A stretch of 64,000 nucleotides of DNA from an uncultured Steroidobacter sp. (GCA_937864115.1 CALMII010000028.1:124001-188000); one strand, 5' to 3'. Numbered from the stretch's first letter, positions 1-8,551 are shown. Notes: generated from the letters alone by a model not told the origin. Program-made: numbers and translations.

Positions 1-1
1 C

Positions 2-592
2 TCGTACACCTATGTATTGATCAACAAACCCAAGGGCGTGATCACGACGACGCGCGATCCGGAAGGCCGACGCAATGTGCTCGACCTGCTGCCGCCGGCG
101 ATGCGCAAGGACGAACGCCTGTATCCCGTCGGGCGGCTCGACGGCGATTCGACCGGTCTGCTGCTGCTGACCAACGACGGCGATCTGGCCTTCCAGCTCA
201 CGCACCCGAAGTTCGGCGTCGCCAAGGAATACCGTGTCGTGTGTGCGGGGCTCGCTGCCGACGAGCAGCTGCAGGCGCTGAAACGCGGCATGTATCTCGT
301 CACGCCCGCCTCCGACGGCACGAAGACCTCGAAGCGCGCCTCGATGGAATCGGTGCGCATCCTCAAACGCTTCGTCGATCGCAACCGCGGCGATCGCACG
401 TTGTTGAGCGTGACGCTGCGCGAAGGTCAGAACCGCGAGATCCGCCGCATGCTGGCGCGTGTCGGCCTGAAGGTGCGTGAACTGGAACGCGTGGCGATCG
501 GTCCGCTGCGCGCCGGCGGGCTGAAGCCGGGGCAGGTGAAGCTCTTGGGGAAGAAGGACGTGGAAAAGCTGCGCAGCGCGGTATTGGGGTAG
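2..592 (+). CDS. 16S/23S rRNA pseudouridine synthase, RsuA/RluB/E/F family (5' truncated by window edge)
   Basis: The reading frame is open from the first bases of the window, so the N-terminus, including any S4 domain, lies outside. The visible part holds the RsuA-type start of the catalytic domain (INKPKGVITT), the catalytic block GRLDGDSTGLLLLTNDG with its Asp, and the C-terminal block GQNREIRRML followed by L-R-I-G-P-L-like residues. Enzymes of this family isomerise one uridine in rRNA to pseudouridine. The C-terminus lacks the long basic tail common in RluB, so the exact target (RluB, RluE or RsuA) is open. It is convergent with tesB and followed by a family B repeat. Confidence 0.9.
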   Translation, partial: SYTYVLINKPKGVITTTRDPEGRRNVLDLLPPAMRKDERLYPVGRLDGDSTGLLLLTNDGDLAFQLTHPKFGVAKEYRVVCAGLAADEQLQALKRGMYLVTPASDGTKTSKRASMESVRILKRFVDRNRGDRTLLSVTLREGQNREIRRMLARVGLKVRELERVAIGPLRAGGLKPGQVKLLGKKDVEKLRSAVLG

Positions 593-596
593 TTCT

Positions 597-656
597 TCTG
601 TAGGTCAGGCTTTAGCCTGACTGCTTTCAGGCCGGCTAAAGCCGGCCCCACAGGAA
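597..656. repeat. Intergenic inverted repeat, family B
   Basis: Two short palindromes side by side: GTCAGGCTTTAGCCTGAC, then GGCCGGCTAAAGCCGGCC followed by CCACAGG. It lies between the convergent ends of the pseudouridine synthase gene and tesB. Both palindromes would fold as RNA hairpins, so a role as a two-way terminator or mRNA 3' stabiliser is plausible. Related copies occur near 5.1, 24.0, 25.2, 27.8, 37.5, 47.7 and 59.3 kb. Confidence 0.85.
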
Positions 657-681
657 GATGAAGATAGGGAGGACGCAGGAA

Positions 682-1572
682 TCACCCTCTCCTGTCCATC
701 GGCCGCACCAGGCCTTCCTGCGCCACCGATGCCACCAGCCGGCGTTGCCGATCGTAGACTTCGCCGCGCGCAAACCCGCGTGCGCCGCCCATGAACGGAC
801 TCGTCGCATCGAACAGCAGCCAGTCGTCCGAACGACACGGACGATGGAACCACATCGCATGATCGAGGCTCGCGAGCAGCACGTCCGCGCGGGTCGCTTC
901 GGGATGGCGCAGCAGCGCGGTGCTGAGCAGGAAGTAGTCGGAAAGATACGCCGCACCCGCCTGCTGGGTCGTGCGATCGTCGGGCAGTTTCGACGATGAA
1001 CGGATCCAGTACAGGCCGCGCGTCGCCGCTTTCTTGAGCACGAATTCTTCCGGGTTGGTGGGGCGGAATTCGACGAGCGACGGCCAGCTCTCCAGCGGCG
1101 GCGAATCCTTCGGCAGCAGCGCCGAATATTTTTTCGCGAGTTCCTCGGTGCTCATGAGCCCTTCCGGATCGGGCACGTCGATGTCGAGCGTCGCGGCGTG
1201 CTCGTAGCCTTCCTCTTCGCGATGAAACGACAGTTCCACGTGGAAGATGGTCTTGGCGCGCTGCCGGGCCACCACGCGACGGGTCGAGAAACTGCCGCCG
1301 TCGCGCGTCAGTTCGACGTCATAGATGACGGGAATGTCGCGCGCGCCGGCCAGCAGGAAGTAGCCGTGCAACGAATGCGCGTGACGCGCGCCACCGACGG
1401 TGAGGGCCGCCGCCTTCAGGCTCTGTCCCAGGATCTGGCCGCCGAACAGCGAGCCATTCATGTTTTCCTGATTGGCGCGGCTGCGGAACAGGTTGCTGTC
1501 GAGCTGCTCGAGTTCGAGCATGTCGCTCAGGTGCTGCGGCGCCAGTGGCGTGGTGCTGATCGGTGCGGGCAT
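682..1572 (-). CDS. tesB: Acyl-CoA thioesterase II
   Basis: A 296-residue protein, close to the roughly 286 residues of E. coli TesB, with a double hot-dog fold. It hydrolyses medium- and long-chain acyl-CoA to free acid and CoA in the cytoplasm. Family blocks are visible: LFRSRANQENMNGSLFGGQILGQ near the N-terminus, LHGYFLLAGARDIPVIYDVE, the YLSDYFLL block with the catalytic Asp, SLDHAMWFHRP, and the C-terminal VAQEGLVR with the catalytic Gln. The ATG at 1572 begins MPAPISTTP, which fits the family's short N-terminal extension. Confidence 0.93.
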   Translation of the reverse strand: MPAPISTTPLAPQHLSDMLELEQLDSNLFRSRANQENMNGSLFGGQILGQSLKAAALTVGGARHAHSLHGYFLLAGARDIPVIYDVELTRDGGSFSTRRVVARQRAKTIFHVELSFHREEEGYEHAATLDIDVPDPEGLMSTEELAKKYSALLPKDSPPLESWPSLVEFRPTNPEEFVLKKAATRGLYWIRSSSKLPDDRTTQQAGAAYLSDYFLLSTALLRHPEATRADVLLASLDHAMWFHRPCRSDDWLLFDATSPFMGGARGFARGEVYDRQRRLVASVAQEGLVRPMDRRG

Positions 1573-1731
1573 GCCGGCAGTATAGCCAGACGCCCGGGGA
1601 TCGACCGGTCGACAACCGGCACTCGCCGGTGACCGGCCGCGCCTTGCCTGCCGTCCCTACTCCCCACCGGCGTTTTTCGTTAACCTCTGCGCCGCTACAT
1701 AAAGAGTCGGCCACGAGCCAGCGGAGGATGC

Positions 1732-2472
1732 ATGTTCAGCAGAGTCGCGAATCTGATCAAAGGATTTTTCTCGCTGTTCATCTCGGGCATGGAGAAACGC
1801 AATCCCGAAGCACTGCTGGAACTCGAGCAGGAGAACCTGCGCAAGCAGATCGCGAACTTCAACCAGGGTCTCGCCACCCACGCCGGCCTGTGCGAACGCA
1901 TCATGGGCCAGGTCCGCAAGCTCGAAGCCGAACAGAAGGATCTGCGCGCCAAGACAGCCGCGCACCTGCGCGCCGGCAACAAGTCCGCTGCCGGACAGTA
2001 CGCGTTGCGATTGCAGACCATCGAGCAGCAGCTCGAAGAAAACCGCAAGCAGCTCGAACAGGCGGAAGCCACCTACAAGAACCTCGTGAAGGCCCGCGAC
2101 GTCGCGGTGCAGACCGCGCGCGCCAAGATCGAAAGCCTCAAGGGCGCGATCAACGACATGCGCATGAACCAGGCCATGGCCGAGATCCACGAAATGGCCT
2201 CCGGCATGATCTCCACCATCGGCGGCTCCGGCGACACGCTCAATCGCCTGCACGAAATGGTGGAGGACGAACGCACCCGGGCCGCCGGCCGCGCCCGCAT
2301 CGCCCGCGACTCGATCGACATGAGTCAGGTCGACGTCAAGGAAACCGAAATGGCCGCACTCGCCGACCAGGCCCTGGCCGACTTCGCCGCCCGCGAAGGC
2401 ATCTCCCTGCCCGGCGAACCGGCTGCTGCGCCCGCACCGCGCAGCATGGGCACGGAGAGTCAGGGCGGATGA
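1732..2472 (+). CDS. pspA: PspA/IM30 (ESCRT-III-like) membrane-stress protein
   Basis: A 246-residue, largely alpha-helical coiled-coil protein. It opens with an amphipathic helix (MFSRVANLIKGFFS) of the type that docks PspA/Vipp1 onto stressed inner-membrane lipid. The conserved block MAEIHEMASGMISTIGGSGDTLNRL lies in the second half, and the last 30 residues are Pro/Ala-rich. PspA proteins polymerise on membranes and limit proton leakage. No PspF, PspB or PspC is nearby. Instead the gene heads a run with an AAA+ ATPase, a membrane coiled-coil protein and a substrate-binding/OmpA fusion. A good ribosome site (GGAGG) precedes the ATG. Confidence 0.9.
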   Translation: MFSRVANLIKGFFSLFISGMEKRNPEALLELEQENLRKQIANFNQGLATHAGLCERIMGQVRKLEAEQKDLRAKTAAHLRAGNKSAAGQYALRLQTIEQQLEENRKQLEQAEATYKNLVKARDVAVQTARAKIESLKGAINDMRMNQAMAEIHEMASGMISTIGGSGDTLNRLHEMVEDERTRAAGRARIARDSIDMSQVDVKETEMAALADQALADFAAREGISLPGEPAAAPAPRSMGTESQGG

Positions 2473-2474
2473 AG

Positions 2475-2597
2475 ACGAAGAAGATCTCCACGGGGGGCAC
2501 GGGGAACACGGGGTCGGAACGAGAGGTTCAGATGCGAGCTTTTTTTTCTCTCTTGTCCCCGTGATCCCCGTGTCCCCCGTGGAAATTCCTTCTTCTC
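2475..2597. repeat. Intergenic inverted repeat, family A (inner module only)
   Basis: The left arm has CCACGGGG, GCACGGGG and ACACGGGG in series. The right arm is the mirror: CCCCGTG repeats ending CCCGTGGAAATTC. About 30 unrelated bases separate the arms. The copy lies between pspA and the ATPase gene in the same direction, so it may trim read-through from pspA or protect its 3' end. Related copies lie near 13.6, 51.8, 54.1, 57.4, 59.3 and 61.1 kb. Confidence 0.85.
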
Positions 2598-2612
2598 TTT
2601 TCTGATCGTCAC

Positions 2613-4268
2613 ATGCCTGCACCCCAAGGAGCACCCGGCTGGGCGAATGAACTGGCGCTGGCGTACGAAAGCGGTGCGCACGGGCAGTTCATCCTGTACG
2701 GCAACGTGCATGACCGGATCGCGGTCGGCAACCGGCTGGTGAATCTCGCCGGTTATCTGGAGAACGAGCTGCTCGCAGCGTTCCAGGTGGTGCTCTCCTA
2801 CGATCTCGGCAACGGCCTGACGATCGAGCGCGGCGGCGAACTGGTCGAGAAATGGGCGGGCGCGGATCTCAAGCGCACGCCGCGCGAACCGCTGGACGCG
2901 ATTCACTACATCAGCAAGTACCTGCGTTACCTCGGCAACCTGCGCGCGCTCGGGCGCGAAGCGAAGGAAAACGTCGCGGTGATCCTGCGCGGCATCGATC
3001 AGATCGCGCCGGCCGACGGACACGGTTACGAACACGGCAGCCTGTCGAGCCTGTTGCGCGAATGGGCCGGCGAATCGCCGTTCTCCGAACTCGCGTTCAC
3101 CAGCATCCTGATTGCCGACAATCTCAACGACGTCGAGCCGCAGGTGGCGTTCGACGCGCACACCGCGCGCATCCGCGTACCGCTGCCCGATGCGCCCGCA
3201 CTCGAACGCGCGCTGACAATCCTGAAGACGCAGCAGCCTGCAGCGTTCGCGGCCGATGCGAACCTCGGTCAGCTCGCTGCCGCACTGGCGGGTGTCACCG
3301 TGTCGGCGCTCGAAAGCCTGATCAAGGTACGCGCGCACGAGAAACGCGTGCTGGGCACGCCGGATCTGACGCGCATCAAGAAGGATCTGGTCGAACGCGA
3401 TTCGGCCGGCCTGGTCGAGTTCATCGAATCGAAGCGCACGCTCGATGACTATCACGGCCAGGACGCGCTCAAGCAGTGGCTGCGCCAGGACATCGCGCTG
3501 TGGCAGCAGGGCGATCTGAAGGCGCTGCCGATGGGCTACCTGTTGTGCGGGCCGGTCGGCACCGGCAAGACGTTCCTGGTCGAATGTCTCGCCGGCGAAG
3601 CGGGCGTGCCGGTGGTGAAGCTCAAGAATTTCCGCGACCGCTGGGTCGGTTCCAGCGAAGGCAATCTGGAAAAGATCTTTCGCCTCGTGCGGGCGCTCGG
3701 ACGCTGCATGGTCTTCATCGACGAAGCGGATCAGACGCTCGGCCGGCGCGAATCCGGCAGCGGCGACAGCGGCCTCTCCGGCCGGCTGTATTCGATGATC
3801 GCGCAGGAGATGGCGGACACCGCGAATCGCGGCCGCGTGCTGTGGATTCTGGCGTCGTCGCGGCCGGACCTGATCGAAGTCGATCTCAAGCGACCGGGCC
3901 GTGTCGATGTGAAAGTGCCGCTGATGCCGACGGCGACGCCTGCAGAAAGCGCCGGCCTGATCGCCGCGCTCGCGAAACGCTATGGCCTGCCGCTGGAGGC
4001 CGCCGACCTCGGCCGGCTCGAACCGAAGATGCCGACGCTGATGACGCCGGGCGCGGCGGAAGCGCTCGTGGTGAAAGCGTATCGACATTCGCGCACGCAG
4101 AGCGTGCCCGCCGCTGCCGCGCTCGAAGCCTGCCTCATCGGCTACCAGAATCCGGTGCCGGCCGACGTGCTCGAATTCCAGATGCGCATCGCGGCGCGCG
4201 AAGCGACGGACCTCGCCTTCGTTCCCGAGCCGTTCCGCAAGTTCGCGGCGGCGACGCCCGCAGCATGA
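2613..4268 (+). CDS. PspA-associated AAA+ ATPase
   Basis: A 551-residue protein. The N-terminal 290 or so residues are not recognised. A classic AAA+ module follows: Walker A GPVGTGKT near residue 312, Walker B MVFIDEAD near 366, a sensor-1-like LWILASSRPD, and the arginine-finger region LKRPGRVDVKVPL near 427. I see no membrane segment or protease domain. It resembles the FtsH/Vps4/ClpX-type remodelling core, but FtsH's zinc protease is absent. Its stop overlaps the start of the next gene by 4 nt (ATGA). Given its place after pspA, remodelling of PspA polymers, as Vps4 does for ESCRT-III, is an inference. Confidence 0.88.
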   Translation: MPAPQGAPGWANELALAYESGAHGQFILYGNVHDRIAVGNRLVNLAGYLENELLAAFQVVLSYDLGNGLTIERGGELVEKWAGADLKRTPREPLDAIHYISKYLRYLGNLRALGREAKENVAVILRGIDQIAPADGHGYEHGSLSSLLREWAGESPFSELAFTSILIADNLNDVEPQVAFDAHTARIRVPLPDAPALERALTILKTQQPAAFAADANLGQLAAALAGVTVSALESLIKVRAHEKRVLGTPDLTRIKKDLVERDSAGLVEFIESKRTLDDYHGQDALKQWLRQDIALWQQGDLKALPMGYLLCGPVGTGKTFLVECLAGEAGVPVVKLKNFRDRWVGSSEGNLEKIFRLVRALGRCMVFIDEADQTLGRRESGSGDSGLSGRLYSMIAQEMADTANRGRVLWILASSRPDLIEVDLKRPGRVDVKVPLMPTATPAESAGLIAALAKRYGLPLEAADLGRLEPKMPTLMTPGAAEALVVKAYRHSRTQSVPAAAALEACLIGYQNPVPADVLEFQMRIAAREATDLAFVPEPFRKFAAATPAA

Positions 4269-5116
4269 ACGGCAAGCGGTCGTATCTCGCCGCGGCCTTC
4301 AATGCGCGTCCTTTCGGCATGCCGGTTCCGCCGAACTGGTTCGGCGTGGCAGCGTTCGCGCTGCTCGGCGCACTGGTGAATCCGGGATTCTGGCTGATCG
4401 GCGCCGGCCTCGAAGGCCTGTATCTGTGGGCGCTGTCGCGCAACGCACGCTTTCGCGCGACGGTCGACGCCGAGGGCGGCAGGGACCACTGGAGCAGCCG
4501 CTATGGTTCCCTTATCGCGCTGCTCGACAATCATGCGCGCCAGTCGCAGGACGCCATCGAGGCGCAGGCGCGCGAGATCGTCGAACTGCTGGCGCGCACC
4601 GGCGCCACCGAATCGCAGATCAGCGATGTCCGGCAGATGGCCTGGCTGCATCTGAAGCTGCTGGCGGCGCGCGCCTCGATCCTGCAGGTGATCACGTCCG
4701 CGGAACGCGAGAAGCGCGATCTCGAAGAACAGGAACGCCGGCTCATCGATCGTCTGTCGGGCAACGACCTCAACGACAATCTGCGTCGCAGCCTCGAACA
4801 GCAGCTCGAAGTCATCCGCTCGCGCCGGGCTGCCCATGCCGATGCGCAGGGCCGCCGCGAACTCGTCGAAGCCGAACTCGAACGCCTGCGCCAGCAGGTG
4901 AATCTGGTGCGCGAACAGGCGCTGCTCGCGACCGACGAACACAGCGTGGCGTCGTCGCTGGATGCGCTGTCGGCGTCGCTCAATGAGGCGAATCGCTGGT
5001 TGAAGGATCAGCGCGAATTGTTCGCGGGGCTGGACGATCTGACGGACGAGCCGCCGCCGGCGGAGTTGTTGCGGCCGAAGAGCAGCGGCCGACGCAGGGA
5101 GCGAATGGCCGAATGA
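4265..5116 (+). CDS. Membrane-anchored coiled-coil protein of the PspA cluster
   Basis: A 283-residue protein, family not recognised. Residues about 26-57 form one or two hydrophobic segments (FGVAAFALLGALVNPGFWLIG and onward), followed by a long charged helical region with many E/R/Q heptads, about residues 85-260 (for example EREKRDLEEQERRLIDRL). That predicts an inner-membrane anchor with a cytoplasmic coiled coil, which could bind the helical PspA. It is translationally coupled to the ATPase gene. A family B repeat separates it from the downstream substrate-binding/OmpA gene. Confidence 0.8.
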   Translation: MNGKRSYLAAAFNARPFGMPVPPNWFGVAAFALLGALVNPGFWLIGAGLEGLYLWALSRNARFRATVDAEGGRDHWSSRYGSLIALLDNHARQSQDAIEAQAREIVELLARTGATESQISDVRQMAWLHLKLLAARASILQVITSAEREKRDLEEQERRLIDRLSGNDLNDNLRRSLEQQLEVIRSRRAAHADAQGRRELVEAELERLRQQVNLVREQALLATDEHSVASSLDALSASLNEANRWLKDQRELFAGLDDLTDEPPPAELLRPKSSGRRRERMAE

Positions 5117-5132
5117 GCACCCGATGGCACCT

Positions 5133-5191
5133 GTTGTGGGGCCGGCTTCAGCCGGCCTCTGGGAATGTCAGGCTGAAGCCTGACCTGCAGG
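5133..5191. repeat. Intergenic inverted repeat, family B
   Basis: Same two palindromes as at 0.6 kb but in opposite order: GGGGCCGGCTTCAGCCGGCC first, then GTCAGGCTGAAGCCTGACCT. The whole unit is therefore inverted relative to the first copy. It lies between two genes of the PspA cluster that point the same way. Confidence 0.85.
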
Positions 5192-5245
5192 GAGAGGCGA
5201 CAGCCATCGGCATCAATGAGAATCGGGCATCACAGGAGATGACTC

Positions 5246-6931
5246 ATGACCGTACTTGAACGACGCCATGCCCGCGGCTCCGCCGCCGGCAACCTGATCA
5301 CGCTGCTGCTGTTCGTCGGCCTGATCGCGCTCGGCGCCTGGCTCTGGCTCGGCAAGAAGACACCGGATGCCACGACCCAGACCGCGTCGCAGTCTTCGGG
5401 CCAGCCCGCTGCCGACGGCGATGCACCCGCGCCTATCGAGCCCGTCGACGGCACGCCGACGCTCGACGCTGCCGCGACCTACGAACCCAGGGACGGCGTG
5501 CTGCAGATCGACATCAGCGAGTACGCCGGCTACGGCGGCCTGATCGTCGCCAACGGCGGCCTCGAACCGAACCCCGATTCCTTCTTCGCGAAGGAATACG
5601 GTTTCAAGGTGAAGATCTCGATGAGCGAGGACGAGACCTGGTCGCCGCTCAACAATGGCCGGCTCGCCGCCACCGCGACGACCACCGACGCGCTCGCCGT
5701 GCTCGGCCGCCAGTTCGACGCCGTCATTCCCGTGCAGATCGGTTACTCGCGCGGCGCCGACATGGTCGTCGTCGATCGCGGCATCGCCTCCATCAACCAT
5801 CTCGCCGGCAAGGTGCTGGCGGCCTCCCAGTTCAACGAAAGCGAATTCTTCATCCGCTATCTCGCGCAGGAAGCGGGCGTGCCGGTCACGGTGCTGCGCG
5901 ATCTCGATTCGAAACCCGCCGCCGGCGAGCTCGGCCTCGTATTCTACGAGGACGCCTTCGTCGCCTGCGACGCCTATGCGCATGAACTCGCGCGCGGTTC
6001 GCAACGCCTGAACGGCTGCGTCGGCTGGACGCCGCGCACCAACGAAGTCGTCGAACAATCGAACGGTCAGGCCAAGGTGCTGGTCTCGAACCGCAACCTG
6101 CTGGTGATCGCCGACGTACTGGCCGTGAACAGGGGCTTTGCGAAGGCGCATCCAGACATGGTGCGCGGACTGGTGCACGGCATCCTCGAAGGCAATCGCC
6201 GCCTGCGCGATCAGCAGGCGCAGCACATCGGCGTCGTCGCCAAGGCTTTCGGCTGGACGGAAGACGAGGCGCGCAACGAACTCTCGCACGTGCATCTGGC
6301 CAACCTGCCCGAGAACCGTGCGTTCTTCGGCGGCACCATCGATTCCGCCGGTTCGTTCGGCGGCATTTTCCAGTCGTCCGTGCTGGCGTACGGCAGCGTC
6401 ATCAGGAATCCGACCGATCCGGCGCGCTTCGTCGACACCAGCTTCCTCGATGCGCTCGCGGGCAAGGGCCTGTACGCGGATCAGAAGATCGCCATTGCGC
6501 CGATCAAGACTTCGAGTTCGGCGTCGCTCGAAGGCGATCCGCTGCTGAGCAAGGACATCCGCTTCTTCTTCGAACCGAACTCCTCGACGCTCGACAGGAA
6601 CGCACCGCAGAACGCGGAATACCTGGAAACCATCAACCGCTTCCTGCAGGTGAGCCCCGGCTCGACCGTGCTGCTGCGCGGGCACGTCGACAATGCGCGC
6701 GTCAACGAATTCCGCGACCAGGGCGGCGAACAGCTCGTGAAGAGCATGGCGCTGAAAGCGATGGAACTGTCACGCCAGCGTTCCATCGCCGTGCGCGACG
6801 CACTGCTGGAACGTCACAGGAAGATCGACGCCTCGCGCATCGAAACCGTCGGCCGCGGCTGGGAAGAACCGGCGAGCCCGAACAGCGAGCTGAACCGGCG
6901 GGTCGAGGTGCAGTGGTTTACGTTGGAGTAA
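5246..6931 (+). CDS. Inner-membrane-anchored periplasmic substrate-binding domain fused to an OmpA-like peptidoglycan-binding domain
   Basis: A 561-residue protein. One membrane segment near residues 16-36 (NLITLLLFVGLIALGAWLWL) is followed by a Pro/Ala linker. A domain at roughly 80-420 resembles NMT1/SsuA/TauA-type or phosphate-type periplasmic binding proteins. An OmpA C-terminal domain at about 430-561 contains FFFEPNSSTLD, the RGHVDN block and GRGWEEPASPNSELNRRVEV. It would span from inner membrane to cell wall in the periplasm. No ABC permease or ATPase for uptake is adjacent, so a sensor or tether role is more likely than transport (inference). ATG at 5246 follows AGGAG. Confidence 0.85.
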   Translation: MTVLERRHARGSAAGNLITLLLFVGLIALGAWLWLGKKTPDATTQTASQSSGQPAADGDAPAPIEPVDGTPTLDAAATYEPRDGVLQIDISEYAGYGGLIVANGGLEPNPDSFFAKEYGFKVKISMSEDETWSPLNNGRLAATATTTDALAVLGRQFDAVIPVQIGYSRGADMVVVDRGIASINHLAGKVLAASQFNESEFFIRYLAQEAGVPVTVLRDLDSKPAAGELGLVFYEDAFVACDAYAHELARGSQRLNGCVGWTPRTNEVVEQSNGQAKVLVSNRNLLVIADVLAVNRGFAKAHPDMVRGLVHGILEGNRRLRDQQAQHIGVVAKAFGWTEDEARNELSHVHLANLPENRAFFGGTIDSAGSFGGIFQSSVLAYGSVIRNPTDPARFVDTSFLDALAGKGLYADQKIAIAPIKTSSSASLEGDPLLSKDIRFFFEPNSSTLDRNAPQNAEYLETINRFLQVSPGSTVLLRGHVDNARVNEFRDQGGEQLVKSMALKAMELSRQRSIAVRDALLERHRKIDASRIETVGRGWEEPASPNSELNRRVEVQWFTLE

Positions 6932-6939
6932 AACCCAGA

Positions 6940-7014
6940 AAGAAATAGCCGCGCGCAAAAGACGCAAGGTGAAGAATCGACTCTGACCTTGCGGCTTCTG
7001 CGCCTTTTTGCGGC
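6940..7014. repeat. Intergenic inverted repeat, family D (diverged copy)
   Basis: Left arm AGCCGCGCGCAAAAGACGCAAGG, right arm CCTTGCGGCTTCTGCGCCTTTTTGCGGCC. It lies between the convergent ends of the substrate-binding/OmpA gene and the serine hydrolase. Better-preserved copies are at 15.8 and 55.3 kb. Confidence 0.75.
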
Positions 7015-7028
7015 CAATATTCCGAAAG

Positions 7029-8276
7029 CTACTCCTTCACGATCGCCTGATACGTCAGCGACCGCGAGATCGCCCGCACGTCGGGCATGTTGTCGCTGCG
7101 GTGCTGGATCATGCCGATGACGATCAGGTCGTTGACCGGGTCGATCCAGAACCAGGTGCCGGCGTAGCCGCCCCAGTAGTACGTGCCTTCGCCGTAGTAG
7201 CCGCCGGCAAGCTGCGGATCGTTCACGACGGCGAAATCGAACCCGAAGCCGGTGCCCGGCCCCACGCTCACGCCTGCCGGCAGCACGTCGGTGCGCATGA
7301 GCTTCACGGTGAGCGGCGACAGCAGGCGCACACCGTCGAGTTCGCCGCCGTTGAGCAGCATCTGGCAGAAGCGCATGTAGTCGCTGATGGTGGAGGCGAG
7401 TCCGCCGCCGCCGGACGGCATGACCGGCGGCTTCGAGTAATCGGCGACGCCGGGCATGGGCACGAGCCGGCCATCCTTGTCGGTCGTGTAGAACGACGCG
7501 AAGCGATCCATTTTCTCCGCCGGCACGTAGAACGCGGTATCGACCATCTTCAGCGGATCGAAGATGCGTTCCTTCATGAACTCGGGGAAGGACTTGCCGG
7601 ACAGCTTCTCGACCAGGTAACCCTGCACGTCCACCGACACGCTGTAGTGCCAGTCCGAGCCCGGCTGCGACAGCAGCGGAATCCCGCCCAACTTGTCGAT
7701 CATGGCCTGCAGCGGCTGGGTCGCATCGAACACGTTGGCCTTCGTGTACATCGCGTCGACCGGCGTCGAACCGAAGATGCCGTACGTCAGGCCGCCCGAA
7801 TGCGACATGAGTTCGCGCATGGTCATCGGATGATCCGGTTCGACCTGCGTGACCGCGCCCGTTTCCGGATTCACCTTCGCGACCTTGAGATTCGCGAATT
7901 CGGGAATGTGTTTCGAGACCGGATCGTTGAGCTGCCACTTGCCGTCTTCGTACAGCATCATCATGGCGACGCCGGTGATCGGCTTGGTCATGGAGTAGAT
8001 GCGGAAGATCGTGTCCTTCTTCATCGGCGCGCCCGAGGTAACGTCGCGCACCCCGGCCGTCTCGAAGTGCACGACCTTGCCGTCCTTCGCCACCATCGTG
8101 ACGACGCCGGAGAGCTGCTTGCTGTCCGCGAGCTGCTGCATGCTCGCCGTCAGCTTCTGCAATCGCGCCGACGACATGCCGACGCTTTCGGGCCGCGCCG
8201 TCGCCAGGTCGGCCGCGGACAACTGGCCGGCGAAAAAGACCAGCAGCAATGAACCGATGATGGAACGTCTCAGCAT
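7029..8276 (-). CDS. Exported serine hydrolase, class C beta-lactamase/esterase-type
   Basis: A 415-residue protein with a Sec signal peptide (LLRRSIIGSLLLVFFAGQLSAA-type start, predicted cleavage after ALSA-like LSA). The S-x-x-K nucleophile motif is SMTK in the block DTIFRIYSMTKPITG. A Y-S-V tripeptide (WHYSVSVDVQGYLVEKLSG) provides the second motif. The third, KTG-like element is replaced by GGYAGT, as in EstB-like esterases. Substrates of this family range from esters to D-amino peptides, and true penicillin resistance cannot be inferred. It is monocistronic, with its promoter region towards the divergent hrpB. Confidence 0.87.
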   Translation of the reverse strand: MLRRSIIGSLLLVFFAGQLSAADLATARPESVGMSSARLQKLTASMQQLADSKQLSGVVTMVAKDGKVVHFETAGVRDVTSGAPMKKDTIFRIYSMTKPITGVAMMMLYEDGKWQLNDPVSKHIPEFANLKVAKVNPETGAVTQVEPDHPMTMRELMSHSGGLTYGIFGSTPVDAMYTKANVFDATQPLQAMIDKLGGIPLLSQPGSDWHYSVSVDVQGYLVEKLSGKSFPEFMKERIFDPLKMVDTAFYVPAEKMDRFASFYTTDKDGRLVPMPGVADYSKPPVMPSGGGGLASTISDYMRFCQMLLNGGELDGVRLLSPLTVKLMRTDVLPAGVSVGPGTGFGFDFAVVNDPQLAGGYYGEGTYYWGGYAGTWFWIDPVNDLIVIGMIQHRSDNMPDVRAISRSLTYQAIVKE

Positions 8277-8388
8277 CGTGAAATCCCCCTGTGTGAGTTG
8301 ATTGTCGGAATGGCCGGATGATTGGATGAAAGAACGACGGATGCAAGGCTCCGCGCAAGCGCACAGGATTCTTTGCTACGGCTCTGAT

Positions 8389-8496
8389 CCCCTCCTCCGC
8401 GCAGCGGGGGAGGGTTAGGGTGGGGGCGTCAAGGCAAACTGCGCTGCCTGGTTTGACACCCCCATCCTGTCCTTCCCCCGCTGCGCGGAGGAAGGG
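8389..8496. repeat. Intergenic inverted repeat, family C (full copy), in the hydrolase/hrpB divergent region
   Basis: Left arm CCCCTCCTCCGCGCAGCGGGGGAGGGTTAGGGTGGGGGC-like; the right arm is its mirror, GCCCCC...CCCTCCCCCGCTGCGCGGAGG-like. Each arm itself contains a CGCGCAGCG palindrome. Unlike families A, B and D, this copy lies between two divergent gene starts, within the 310-bp gap 8277-8586. The rest of that gap shows only the weak hrpB promoter noted separately. Confidence 0.8.
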
Positions 8497-8551
8497 ACGC
8501 ACAGTTCGATCACGATAAGACCCGACGCAAGAACATCCAGTACCGCGCACC

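Noticed and set aside
5246..6931. Part of an ABC phosphate or sulfonate importer
   Set aside because: No permease or ATPase for uptake is adjacent and the protein is anchored at both ends.
7029..8276. Beta-lactamase giving drug resistance
   Set aside because: The third motif is GGYAGT rather than KTG or HTG, which points to an esterase-like serine hydrolase.
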